Source of the DNA: an uncultured Flavobacteriaceae bacterium
GTDB taxonomy: Bacteria; Bacteroidota; Bacteroidia; Flavobacteriales; Flavobacteriaceae
NCBI GenBank assembly: GCA_937136455.1
Contig: CAKZOO010000160.1
Coordinates: forward strand, 1-64,000
DNA length: 64,000 nucleotides
Direction: 5' to 3'
The translations under genes were made by a program, and so were the position numbers. Numbering within the stretch: the stretch's first letter is position 1; every line of letters starts with the position of its first letter. This document shows positions 9,013 through 18,001 of the stretch, in pieces. The notes under the pieces are model-generated. The model did not search any database and was not told the DNA's origin. It saw only the letters and a list, made by a program, of their open reading frames with translations.

Positions 9013-11274
9013 CTATCCTTTCGGCGCTGGCCGTCCGCACATCGCCATGATTTCGGTAAATTCGTCCAGATCATCCAGTTCATCAAGAACCTTGGACACA
9101 TTGCGCTCGCCCAAGCCGTCGCCCATGTCCAGCATCATGTCGCCATCGGCTTCAACGCTGGTCCGGATATCATCAGCGATCGTGTCTTGGATCACACGGG
9201 CCTCTGGTGAGGTGGGATCAGAGAACATATCGGATTGGTTGCGCGCGCCCGTGTCAAACAGGCCATTGTCGGCCGCCGCATTCCCGCCGCGCATAGGCGC
9301 ATTCTGGGCCGCCTGTAGCCTGTCCCGCTCTGTGATAGGGGAAACCCCGTCGATTAGGGTTTGGTCGCCTGCGTCGGTGCGCTCGCTTGCGCCTTGATCT
9401 GGTCCAGAACGTGTTGCGCTGCCGCTATCTGCTCCGGACGCTTGTTCGGCGCGTCCAGCACTGCCATTGCCCGCCGATACTGCATCTTCACCCTCGGCGG
9501 CAGGCCGGTCAAAGTCGTCTGCGGTGTATTCTGCGAAGGCTCGGCCATCGTCGCTCTCCAAATCAACCTCTGCAAAGTCGAGGTCTGCATCCCTCATATC
9601 ATAAATCATGTCCTCGGCGCTACCGCCATTTCGTGAAAGATATTCGGTCATGTCGTCGCGTTGCTGCTCTCCAATGAAATCGCTGGCTTGCAGTCGGTTA
9701 ATCTCATCATCCACTACCTGCCTCACTCGCGCCATTTCAGCGACAGTTTGCTCGGGCGTGAGGTCGTCAGAGATTGGCGCTATGTGATCTGCTTTGTCAG
9801 CCCGCCGCCGGATGTGGTCCGCAAGTTCATCCTCTAGGTCCATCACGTCAGCACGGGTGCGCAACCATCGACTGTCGCCCTCCGCGCTGCGTGCGATAAC
9901 TTCAATCATGCCTTGAGGATCAAGGTATCCGTTCAGAGAGGGATCGCGGGAATTGGTCGCGTCGGTGATACCGGGGAAGGTGTCCTCCATTTCAGAGGCG
10001 ACCAAATTGTCCAGATCGGTACGCCCGCCTTTTTTGAACAGGCGCGGGGCCGTCTTGCGGGTAATGCCCATATTGGCGAGTTCCTGACCGGCTGGGCCAT
10101 CAGGGTCAATCTGTAGGCTTTCGCCATCCGGCTGACCGCTGCCCCTCTTGGCGCGGTGTCCGTTGCTGAGAAAGTCGATCAGTGGGTTTTTGTTCTTATG
10201 GTCTCTGGCCTTGGCTTCTTTGATAGCGGCGGTGAGCGCTTCCTCCGTGGCGTCAACTTCATCGGTAAGGTTGCCGCCTTCAATGCCGGGATCGTCCGGT
10301 TGCTCCCACGGCTTTGCTCCCTCCTGAGAAAACACACGCTCTGACGGGCGAACAATGGGCTTAGGGGCTTGCGCGGAGTCTTCTGCAAGCCTCGCAATAT
10401 CCTGAACGGGCGTCGTGGAGTTGCTGGCAAGTATGTCCTCGGCCTGATCGACCAGCACTTGCGTTTCAAATTCATCCCGACCAGCAAAAGGAGTGACCGT
10501 GTTGCGACCCCGGAAATACGTGTAGCCGCGGGAAGCACCCTCAACAGCGCCGCCAAGTATCCCGCCCGCCGCCGCTGCAAGTGCGAGTTGCGTCACTACG
10601 TTCGGATCCGGTATATCCAGCCTTTCGGCCATCTTGAATTGCGACGGCAGAAACGCGGCCTCTGCCCCCACGTTGATCGCAGCTTCCCGGCCAACCACGC
10701 GGACGAACGAGCCGCCGCCGCCGCCCATCAATAGGAAAGGAACGTTTTTTACGTCTGCCGTCATACCGACCATAGCGCCAGCAAGGCCCGCCGATGTTCG
10801 CCCGCCCGGCATCATTTCTAGGATTTGCTGCGCATCTTGATACTCAGCCTGCAATCGCGCGTTAACGGACTGTTCGATCGCTTCATCCGACATGTCCAGA
10901 TCGGCCCATGCCTCGGGGTTTTCCGCTGCGGCCTCTCCTGCCATTTCAGACAAAAGCTGTTCCATTTCAGGCGGCATGTTTGACGGACGCCGTGAAACCA
11001 TATCGGGGAATGACGTAAGGCTTTGCTCTGGGAAGCCCGCCTCACGGGCTCTTTCCATGACGGCATCGGCGCCAAGACGGTTTGCAATCTCCCATCCCCG
11101 TGCGGCTTTGGCACTGACGGTTTCGCGTTGCAGGCGGAAGTTTGCGTCATTTTCCAGTGACGCCGCTGTTGAAGCTGCCGAAAACCCATCAGTCCAATCT
11201 GGAATGCCAGCGCCCGGATTGTTTACCTGAATATCAGGGACTTCATCGCCGCCGCGCTTTAAAAAAAAGGTCAA
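9013..11274 (-). CDS. Internal virion protein (TTG start)
   Basis: This 753-residue protein most likely begins at TTG 11274: GGAGG lies seven bases upstream (11,282-11,286) and the stop of the upstream gene overlaps. The N-terminal half is helical. Glycine-rich hydrophobic patches (TSAGLAGAMVGMTADVKNVP, LALAAAAGGILGGAVEGASR) could insert in membranes. The C-terminal half is acidic and low in hydrophobics. It sits between two other very large virion proteins, so an ejection-complex component is the best reading. The rare start codon may lower its copy number. Confidence 0.68.
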   Translation of the reverse strand: MTFFLKRGGDEVPDIQVNNPGAGIPDWTDGFSAASTAASLENDANFRLQRETVSAKAARGWEIANRLGADAVMERAREAGFPEQSLTSFPDMVSRRPSNMPPEMEQLLSEMAGEAAAENPEAWADLDMSDEAIEQSVNARLQAEYQDAQQILEMMPGGRTSAGLAGAMVGMTADVKNVPFLLMGGGGGSFVRVVGREAAINVGAEAAFLPSQFKMAERLDIPDPNVVTQLALAAAAGGILGGAVEGASRGYTYFRGRNTVTPFAGRDEFETQVLVDQAEDILASNSTTPVQDIARLAEDSAQAPKPIVRPSERVFSQEGAKPWEQPDDPGIEGGNLTDEVDATEEALTAAIKEAKARDHKNKNPLIDFLSNGHRAKRGSGQPDGESLQIDPDGPAGQELANMGITRKTAPRLFKKGGRTDLDNLVASEMEDTFPGITDATNSRDPSLNGYLDPQGMIEVIARSAEGDSRWLRTRADVMDLEDELADHIRRRADKADHIAPISDDLTPEQTVAEMARVRQVVDDEINRLQASDFIGEQQRDDMTEYLSRNGGSAEDMIYDMRDADLDFAEVDLESDDGRAFAEYTADDFDRPAAEGEDAVSAGNGSAGRAEQASGADSGSATRSGPDQGASERTDAGDQTLIDGVSPITERDRLQAAQNAPMRGGNAAADNGLFDTGARNQSDMFSDPTSPEARVIQDTIADDIRTSVEADGDMMLDMGDGLGERNVSKVLDELDDLDEFTEIMAMCGRPAPKG

Positions 11275-13913
11275 CGCACGGCCTCCATAAGTTGCTGTAA
11301 ATCAAAGATAAACAGTTTCCCTTCGGCATTTTCGACGTTAAGCACCGTTTCTCCGGACGTGACCTCCATTCGATAGTAACCTTGATATGGCACGATCCGG
11401 ACATTGCCGCCGTCTACAAGTTTTTGCGGGATCGGCTCGCCATACAAAAGGGGCTGGCCCATTCGCACCTCAGTTGGCCTCCCGTTTACCGTGCGCGTCA
11501 GCGTCATGCTGTCCCACACGTTTGTGTTGTCAATTGGATCGCCCCCAAAAGCGGCCTGACCGATTGCCTTGAATGTGCCGGATACCGTAGACGGGTCCGC
11601 TACGTTCCCGCCAAGGGAAGATCGAAGGGCGGCGTTTGCCTCATCTCCGCGAACATTGACGGGCAATAAGGTGTTGTGGCCCATGATCTCCTGAACGCCA
11701 CCCGTGACGATCTTGCCGTTCTGCTTCGACACTTGCCCCAAGGCTTTTTGTATCGAGTCCTCCATGATCTTTTTCGCCGCATCCGAGTCGTATTGCAGGC
11801 CCTTTGCGTCAACGGCATAGAGCGCTCGCGCTGCCGCCATTACGTCGGCCTCTACCTCCGTTCGACCTTGAATGCCGACAAAGGCAGCGCCCACTTTTGT
11901 ATTATATGCGTTGATCGTATCCTTTTCCGGAAGTTGCTGAATAAGACCGGCATCTATGTCAGCTTGGCCTTGAAGCATTTTTGCGGCCATATTCACATCG
12001 CCGCCAATCGCTCCCATCTTGCCTGCAAACGCAGTTACCCGATCTATCTCTAGTTGGTCAAAGACTGCGATAGCATCTTCTCCAAAGCCCGCGACAATCG
12101 CTGCTGAAATGGCGGCTCGGATTTGCGGCTCGGCTTCTTTGCCCATCATTGCCGATACCGTCGTGGCTTCTTCCTCTGAGAGATACTGCCTCGTGGTAGT
12201 ATACCCTTCGTCAATCCGCATGTTCATATGCTCACGGCGAGCGTTAAGCCCCTTGATGAACGATTCTGGATTATCTGTGTTGAAGTCTGGAAGTTCTGGT
12301 GGCGGCCCCTCCATTGTACGCTGCCCCACTTCGAAGTCGTGCTTCACGGGATCATCATTCCACGCCTTTACATTGTCAGCCACGACCTTCCGCGCCGCAT
12401 CCAGAACGTCCATCTGTAGGTCGTTTTCAACGGGGGCTGCTGCCATGCTCTCAATTGCGGCGATTTGCTCGGAAGGCTTCATTGCAAGAAACTCGGGCAG
12501 GTTGTCCCGCATGGCGACGAATGCAGCCGCTTCACGCGCAAGTTCGGGGTGCGCTGCGACGGCCTCTGGATTGTTCAGCAAGTCCTCCGCATCGGCATAC
12601 TGGCCGCGCTTGGCCGCTTCGGTGATAAGGCGAAAATCATCTTTGTATCCGGTGATCACCTCCTTCTGACGCTTCGCCATTTCCGTTTGCGAGCGCCGTT
12701 CAATATCAAGGAACACATTGGCAGACTGCGCCTGCGTCCAAGCCAAACCGGGAAGCCTTTCGCGCGCTTGCAGAAGATCATCCAACCGCCCCTGTGCTTC
12801 TGCTACCTCGTATGGATCACCGGACACGATGGCCTCTTGCAGATTTGCCGACCAGCGATCAACGAGCGCCGCGCTTTCATTGGATGCACGCTGGCGGATT
12901 TCACGCTGCTTTGCATCCATCACGCCAAGGTGCCGGCGAGACACTTCCTTTTCCAGAACGCCGCGAACGCTTGCCTTCATGAAGTCCGGCGTGCTTTCAA
13001 CCATGCCGTCGATGTACTCGCTCGCTGCCTGTGCAAACCCTTCTGGGTCCGTCAAAAACTGCGATGATAGCTCCATGATATCGCCGGTGGACTTATTCAG
13101 CACTTCGGCCTGATAGGCGACCTTCGCGGCTGCATCGTGAGCTCGAAGGATCGGCCCTGCAAACGGGGAATACTTGCGGCCTTCCAGCTTCCCATCGGCA
13201 TTGCGGATCTTGGTCATTTGCGCGCCGCCGCCACTTGTCGAGATAGTCGGCTCACGGTTCGTCGTGGCGTTTTGGTACTTTGCTGTACGGCGCTGGCGGT
13301 GTTCCTCCGATGGGCGAAGGAAGAGATTTACAATGGCGGTGGCTGCGCTCGCTGTGTCTTGGGATGCAAGGATCTCCGATCCCGCGCGTGACTCTGATCC
13401 CTCAAGCTCGGACATAAGGAAATCAAGCTGCATGTCTTCATTGGCAACGTCAACGCCGCGCTCTGCCGCAAACGCTTCCAGCGACCGGCGGCGTGGCCCC
13501 GTCCACTGCGCAAGGCCAAACCCGCCCCTTGATCCCTCCACCAGCGGCTCAATTTCGTTTATGCCACTGTTGAGCCCGCTTTCATCTTCAAAGTTCATGA
13601 CAAAGGCATCTGCGATGTGCGGCGCCATCCCTCGATCAACGAGCTTCTGGGATATCCGCGAATTGGCCTCGCCCCCGCCGCCGCTTGTCGAAAACGTATA
13701 GTTTGAGTTCTGGCCGCCCATATCCTTGCGCGCCATTTCGCGGCCATACTCAGAACCGCGCTCTGCCATTTCATCCATGGCCGCCGGTTCAAGCCGGTCA
13801 TAGAGTTCGCTCAGGCCATCAGCCAGGAGCTTGAAGCCTGCCCCCCCTTCCGGCGCTACCTGCGAAAAATTGGAAACCGGATTGGATGGAAGTATTTTCT
13901 TCAATTGTGCCAT
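11271..13913 (-). CDS. Internal virion protein with phage tail lysozyme domain
   Basis: 880 residues. Residues ~80-215 resemble the phage tail lysozyme family: a helical segment with FEDESGLNSG, where the glutamate is the likely catalytic acid, then GGFGLAQWTGPRR and a LDFLMSELEG helix. The remaining ~650 residues are long charged helices, as in ejectosome proteins. A murein-cutting domain on an ejected virion protein would open a local gap in peptidoglycan at infection, as T7 gp16 does with its transglycosylase. It is coupled by overlaps to the genes on both sides. Confidence 0.8.
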   Translation of the reverse strand: MAQLKKILPSNPVSNFSQVAPEGGAGFKLLADGLSELYDRLEPAAMDEMAERGSEYGREMARKDMGGQNSNYTFSTSGGGGEANSRISQKLVDRGMAPHIADAFVMNFEDESGLNSGINEIEPLVEGSRGGFGLAQWTGPRRRSLEAFAAERGVDVANEDMQLDFLMSELEGSESRAGSEILASQDTASAATAIVNLFLRPSEEHRQRRTAKYQNATTNREPTISTSGGGAQMTKIRNADGKLEGRKYSPFAGPILRAHDAAAKVAYQAEVLNKSTGDIMELSSQFLTDPEGFAQAASEYIDGMVESTPDFMKASVRGVLEKEVSRRHLGVMDAKQREIRQRASNESAALVDRWSANLQEAIVSGDPYEVAEAQGRLDDLLQARERLPGLAWTQAQSANVFLDIERRSQTEMAKRQKEVITGYKDDFRLITEAAKRGQYADAEDLLNNPEAVAAHPELAREAAAFVAMRDNLPEFLAMKPSEQIAAIESMAAAPVENDLQMDVLDAARKVVADNVKAWNDDPVKHDFEVGQRTMEGPPPELPDFNTDNPESFIKGLNARREHMNMRIDEGYTTTRQYLSEEEATTVSAMMGKEAEPQIRAAISAAIVAGFGEDAIAVFDQLEIDRVTAFAGKMGAIGGDVNMAAKMLQGQADIDAGLIQQLPEKDTINAYNTKVGAAFVGIQGRTEVEADVMAAARALYAVDAKGLQYDSDAAKKIMEDSIQKALGQVSKQNGKIVTGGVQEIMGHNTLLPVNVRGDEANAALRSSLGGNVADPSTVSGTFKAIGQAAFGGDPIDNTNVWDSMTLTRTVNGRPTEVRMGQPLLYGEPIPQKLVDGGNVRIVPYQGYYRMEVTSGETVLNVENAEGKLFIFDLQQLMEAVR

Positions 13914-14338
13914 TACGGACCTTTCCGGAGTTCATACATATCAAAGAGCGACGGTCCCGCTTTTATGATCCCGCCAAGCATGGCCGCCCTGCCGCGATAC
14001 CCTGCGTTTTTGGCGCTCATTCTTTGGTCTGCCGCTTCGCTGTTTCGGTTTCCCACGTTAATGCGGGACTCCCTGTCTCGGGCTTCTCTCAGGTCGTTCA
14101 TGACTTCCATGGTCCCGACGTTGGGCGCCTGACCGTTTGCCCCAAGAGCTGCGCGGAATGATCCCAGATCGCCCTCTAGCGTCTGTGCTGCCGCCGTGCC
14201 GGTCTGGATTGCCCGCGTCCGACCAATGAAGCTATTGATTTCGGACTGCTTTTTTTCACCTTTGGCAGCGGCGCGAGCGCTCATGCCTTTAAGTAAGGCG
14301 CTTCCCGCCGTTGCTGCTAACGCTACTTCCGGACCCAT
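13913..14338 (-). CDS. Internal virion protein B (T7 gp14-like)
   Basis: 141 residues. An N-terminal alanine-rich hydrophobic segment (ALAATAGSALLKGMSARAAA) is followed by charged helices. It directly follows the tail tube B gene and precedes the large ejection proteins, as gp14 does in T7. Size (T7 gp14 is 196) and composition fit the short core protein that helps form the channel in the outer membrane. The start overlaps the tail tube stop by one base. Confidence 0.68.
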   Translation of the reverse strand: MGPEVALAATAGSALLKGMSARAAAKGEKKQSEINSFIGRTRAIQTGTAAAQTLEGDLGSFRAALGANGQAPNVGTMEVMNDLREARDRESRINVGNRNSEAADQRMSAKNAGYRGRAAMLGGIIKAGPSLFDMYELRKGP

Positions 14339-16527
14339 TATCCCTGCACCCCTTGCCCAATTGCCAAAACCCTGAACGGGCCCGGTCGAGTTTTCTGAAA
14401 CCTGATGTCGGGATGGTCTCGGTTCCCGTAGATCGTAAATCTGCGCACTTCCGTCTTCGGTGTTGGCGGGGCAGACAGGTCGTCACCGGCTTTGTAGGCT
14501 GAGACCTTTTGCCGGTGCCCGTTCATCACTGCCTCATAGGCCAGTGTGTTTTGCACCGATATGGTCGCTTCGAATACGCGCGCCTTGAAGCTGCCAATTC
14601 TTGTGCTTTCCTGTATTTCAGCGGGCCAAACCGCTACCTCTGCCGTGAAGTTTATTCCAATCTGGCGCGTCCCGGCTTCAACCGGCTCGCCCTCGATCGC
14701 GCCCTGATCTCCAATGAGGAAGTCGCCGGCGTCCCATCCCTCCATGTAATAAGACGCCACTTCACCAGAAAGGTGCCCCGCCAATGGCTTAACGAGCACC
14801 AGCGGGTTGCCATTCACTGACATTTCCACGCCGTCTGCGGTCCAGTTGCCGAATTGGGAAAGGGTTTGCGATTGAACGGCGCAATCAAGAAAGGCGTCGT
14901 CAGAAAAGCGCTCCCAGAACCGCTTGGTCGTTCCGCCCACTGCCCGCTCTACAATCGCGTAATATCCGCCAAATATCGGAACGACATTGATAATGTTCCC
15001 CGTCGTCGTCCATGGCGTGAAGCCAATCGTTTCGTCTCGGAGGTTTTGCTGCCATGATACTGCCGCCAAGGTGCCGTCGTTGTTGACGACAAACATGTAT
15101 TTTTCCGCCGACGTGCTTCCAAGCGACGGGCCGCATAGCCTCTTGGGGGTCTTGATAAGGTGCGAGTGAAATGTCGAAAGCCTGCGGACGGACCATTTAA
15201 GGTAGACGTTCCCGTCAAGAAACACCCCGGAAACCGACTCTCCTGATGCCTCGACAAACACCACGCCATCATCGACACGCACCGGCTTTACCGTGCTAGA
15301 GCTCGTTTCATCCACAATCTCGGTCTGGAAGTTGGTGGGGGTAATCGCCCCGTTTTGCCGGGATTGGACTATATGCACGCCGTTGTCGGAAAGCAGAACC
15401 AGATCACCCATGTTGATCGCGTGCATCCACCTCTGCCCGCTTTCTCCTGCCTGACGAACAATCGCATCATCATCATTTGACCCAACGCTGAAATCATCAG
15501 TGCCGCGGGAAGATGAAAGAACGATCAGATCCGATACGCTTTCGAAGTCCAGAAACACCACGCGGCCCGATACGTTCGAACTGGAACGCGGGTATCCCCT
15601 CATATCGGACATGAGCGGTTCATCCCATACGGGGCTGGATACGGGGCTGATTTCAGTCTTTGCCGTCACCTCTGATGATCCCGCCGGGCCCGACAGTTCC
15701 TCACCTGTACTGGGGCCTTGGAAAAAGGTCTGTGTCGCAATTTCCAAATTGGTGCCCGAGATTGCCGTGATGATCCCTTGGAAGTTCGTGTCTGCACCAA
15801 CGACAGCTTCACCCACTCGGTATTCCCGGCTGTCCTGCACTGTCACGCGGTAACTTGGTGGAAGGCTGTTGATGACATTGCCGCGCAGGATTGTCGCACT
15901 GATCCGTTCGGTTATCAGGATTTCCCGCCCGCCATATCGTATCCGCAGCCCAACGTACCCCGGATCCCAGATTGGCAGTGATGCCTCAATCGTGACTGTG
16001 CCGCTGGTGGCTGATGGCTTGATCGTGGCGCTCTTTTCATGCACCCAATACGGCTGCGCCAGATCACCACCGGGCGCTGGGGCAAACTCGAACGGGTTGA
16101 AGTCCCATGACCCGGTTGCTTTCGAGTATGTCAAAAGGCTGATCCCCGTGATCGGATCGCCTATCATGATTTCGTCCCGCATCGGGTTGACCCACAACCG
16201 GGTTGCATCATCCCACGGCACCACGTTCTGCACGAACACCTCGGCGCCGTCCCGGTTCACAACCTGAAAAGCATTGTCTTCGAGTTTCAGGCCAAACTCC
16301 ACGCCGGTCTCCGGGCGCAGCGAAACAACGTCCTCCGCGCCCTCAAAGTCTGCCACATAGAACGTGCCCGGCCGCGCCTCGACAACCCTTGTCGCCAAGC
16401 ATTTCATGTTCAAACCGGACTTGAGAGATTGACCCCGAACCTCAAGGTCATCCGATTCAAGGAAGTCCTCCCGCAGTTCCATTTGCTGAAAGCTGCGCTG
16501 AACGATGTTTTGTTTTACCCTAGCCAT
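14338..16527 (-). CDS. Tail tubular protein B (T7 gp12-like nozzle)
   Basis: I start at ATG 16527 (MARVKQNIVQRSFQQMELRE), which overlaps the tail tube A stop by 8 bases, giving 729 residues. It is a large beta-rich protein with repeats of the sort found in podovirus nozzle proteins (VVSLRPETGVEFGLKLEDNA; YPRSSSNVSGRVVFLDFE). Gene order tail tube A, tail tube B, internal core protein is the same as in T7 and BPP-1-like phages. It would form the distal part of the short tail, which receives fibres and spikes. Confidence 0.82.
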   Translation of the reverse strand: MARVKQNIVQRSFQQMELREDFLESDDLEVRGQSLKSGLNMKCLATRVVEARPGTFYVADFEGAEDVVSLRPETGVEFGLKLEDNAFQVVNRDGAEVFVQNVVPWDDATRLWVNPMRDEIMIGDPITGISLLTYSKATGSWDFNPFEFAPAPGGDLAQPYWVHEKSATIKPSATSGTVTIEASLPIWDPGYVGLRIRYGGREILITERISATILRGNVINSLPPSYRVTVQDSREYRVGEAVVGADTNFQGIITAISGTNLEIATQTFFQGPSTGEELSGPAGSSEVTAKTEISPVSSPVWDEPLMSDMRGYPRSSSNVSGRVVFLDFESVSDLIVLSSSRGTDDFSVGSNDDDAIVRQAGESGQRWMHAINMGDLVLLSDNGVHIVQSRQNGAITPTNFQTEIVDETSSSTVKPVRVDDGVVFVEASGESVSGVFLDGNVYLKWSVRRLSTFHSHLIKTPKRLCGPSLGSTSAEKYMFVVNNDGTLAAVSWQQNLRDETIGFTPWTTTGNIINVVPIFGGYYAIVERAVGGTTKRFWERFSDDAFLDCAVQSQTLSQFGNWTADGVEMSVNGNPLVLVKPLAGHLSGEVASYYMEGWDAGDFLIGDQGAIEGEPVEAGTRQIGINFTAEVAVWPAEIQESTRIGSFKARVFEATISVQNTLAYEAVMNGHRQKVSAYKAGDDLSAPPTPKTEVRRFTIYGNRDHPDIRFQKTRPGPFRVLAIGQGVQG

Positions 16528-17116
16528 TCCTGCTACGCGCCCGCGATATAGGGCCCTTTTGGTAGGCGGGGCGCGTTGATCTGGCCTTTGACGAGTTCGT
16601 GCGGGCGCGCTGCAATACCATGTCGGCGTCACTGTCCATGTCTGAGGCTTCGGCGTATTCCTCTTTTACGGATCGCAGGATCAGCGCTTCCATCTTCATC
16701 TTGATCCCGAGCACAAATGTCGCCGTCCAAATGTCGATATCAGGCACGTTGACCCATTCGACCCAGCACCCATCGGCGTTGTTCAGGTGAACGTATGATC
16801 CATCCTGTATCCAATCGGTCTGGTATCTTTCGCCGGTCACATCGACCAGCCAAAGGTTCCGAACGTGAATTGCCTCAGACGGAACCAGATAAGCATCTGA
16901 AAACCCAAACTTTCCGTCGGATCGCGTCACCAGTTGGCTTTGCTGCTTTGTGAAAAAATATTTCCCATCTTCCAATTCGGCCTCAACGATCGAGGGCCAG
17001 TTCCGAAACATGGTGCGAAACTCCAAAGAACCATCGTTCTCTGTCGTTATCTCCTGCTGGCCTTGGGCCAAAAGGGCGGCGTTCATGATGCCGATCATTG
17101 AGAATTGTGTAGCCAT
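16520..17116 (-). CDS. Tail tubular protein A (T7 gp11-like adaptor)
   Basis: From ATG 17116 (MATQFSMIGIMNAALLAQGQ) it is 198 residues, close to T7 gp11 (196). The opening helix pattern, followed by W-rich segments (MFRNWPSIVEAELEDGKYFF; DGCWVEWVNVPD) matches the gatekeeper/adaptor family that joins the portal to the nozzle. There is no clear ribosome site, and upstream in-frame ATG 17143 is an alternative start. It begins a transcription unit just after a strong terminator. Confidence 0.82.
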   Translation of the reverse strand: MATQFSMIGIMNAALLAQGQQEITTENDGSLEFRTMFRNWPSIVEAELEDGKYFFTKQQSQLVTRSDGKFGFSDAYLVPSEAIHVRNLWLVDVTGERYQTDWIQDGSYVHLNNADGCWVEWVNVPDIDIWTATFVLGIKMKMEALILRSVKEEYAEASDMDSDADMVLQRARTNSSKARSTRPAYQKGPISRARSRNG

Positions 17117-17161
17117 GCGCGGAATATCTGGCCCGCGATACATTCGACAAATGCACAAATG

Positions 17162-17185
17162 AAAAGGGTGGGCCGAAACCCACCC
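17162..17185 (-). terminator. Rho-independent terminator after the capsid genes
   Basis: Read on the minus strand, GGGTGGG pairs perfectly with CCCACCC (17,179-17,185 with 17,166-17,172) around a six-base loop, followed at once by TTTT. It lies between the end of the head genes and the tail genes and would lower tail and internal-protein expression relative to capsid. Confidence 0.8.
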
Positions 17186-17222
17186 CTAACCAGGACGCCA
17201 GTTTGATCTGGAGGACGTTAAC

Positions 17223-17561
17223 TTAGGCGTCTTTCTTTGTGCGGTCTTGCAGCCGTTTCAGCTTGTTCTTCTGCGCGACCGTCGATGGCTTCATCCACGC
17301 GCTCGAAAACGACGTGTATGGCAGTTTCATGACGGTGCCGATTGGAACAAGTCCCGTTTCAGGGTTGGCCCCTACTGCCGTGGTTCGCACTTCAATCAGG
17401 TACTTGTCCGCTTCATCGGCCGCCTTTTTTGCCGCTGCCGCAGAGGCGGCTGCTTCCGCCTCCGCAGCTTTGACCGCCGCATCGGCTTCGGCAAGCGTCT
17501 TGGCTCTTACGGCCTTGAGCGCGACTTCCGCCTGCTTTTCGTCGTCGGTCATTTCGGCCAT
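17223..17561 (-). CDS. Small coiled-coil virion-associated protein
   Basis: 112 residues: an Ala/Glu/Lys coiled coil (~8-52), then GLVPIGTVMKLPYTSFSSAW and a basic end. It overlaps the decoration gene by one base and is the last gene before the terminator. Small proteins at this place between capsid and tail genes are common in BPP-1-like phages, but I cannot name its role. Confidence 0.65.
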   Translation of the reverse strand: MAEMTDDEKQAEVALKAVRAKTLAEADAAVKAAEAEAAASAAAAKKAADEADKYLIEVRTTAVGANPETGLVPIGTVMKLPYTSFSSAWMKPSTVAQKNKLKRLQDRTKKDA

Positions 17562-17989
17562 CAGGTGTTGACCTCCGTGGCAAGCGCGGCAGTGATTTTG
17601 CCGGTTGTCGGATTAGTGCCCGCGACGGTGAAGCGAAGTCCCAGATAGTCTTGGTTCTCCCCATCAGGCAGGACGCGAGTGAAGCCCGGACGGAAGCCCG
17701 CGAGCAGGCTTGCCAGCGGGATCGCGCCAGAAGACGCCATGACAGTGCTGGACGAGAGGTCCGCATTGTCTGAGGTTTCCAGTGTGATTGTCAGCGACGT
17801 GAGAGTGTTGAAGCTCTCCGTCACTTGGATCAGCAAGGGAATGTGCTCACCGGCGCCAAGGTTGCGTGTCAGGGCCGCAGCATCACCGTGAGGTGTGCCC
17901 GCTTCCTGTAGGCGGATGACGTTCGTGGAAATCGCGGTCGCGGTAACGGCCTGATCTTCACAGAACAGAAGGTTGAGGTCGAGGATCAT
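17561..17989 (-). CDS. Capsid decoration protein (Bbp16-like)
   Basis: 142 residues beginning MILDLNLLFCEDQAVTATAI, then beta-rich repeats (TSLTITLETSDNADLSSSTV; LGLRFTVAGTNPTTGKITAA). Opening and length match the Bbp16 family of Bordetella phage BPP-1, which decorates the capsid surface. It directly follows the major capsid gene, as in BPP-1. Confidence 0.8.
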   Translation of the reverse strand: MILDLNLLFCEDQAVTATAISTNVIRLQEAGTPHGDAAALTRNLGAGEHIPLLIQVTESFNTLTSLTITLETSDNADLSSSTVMASSGAIPLASLLAGFRPGFTRVLPDGENQDYLGLRFTVAGTNPTTGKITAALATEVNT

Positions 17990-18001
17990 ATTCTGTGCTC
18001 C

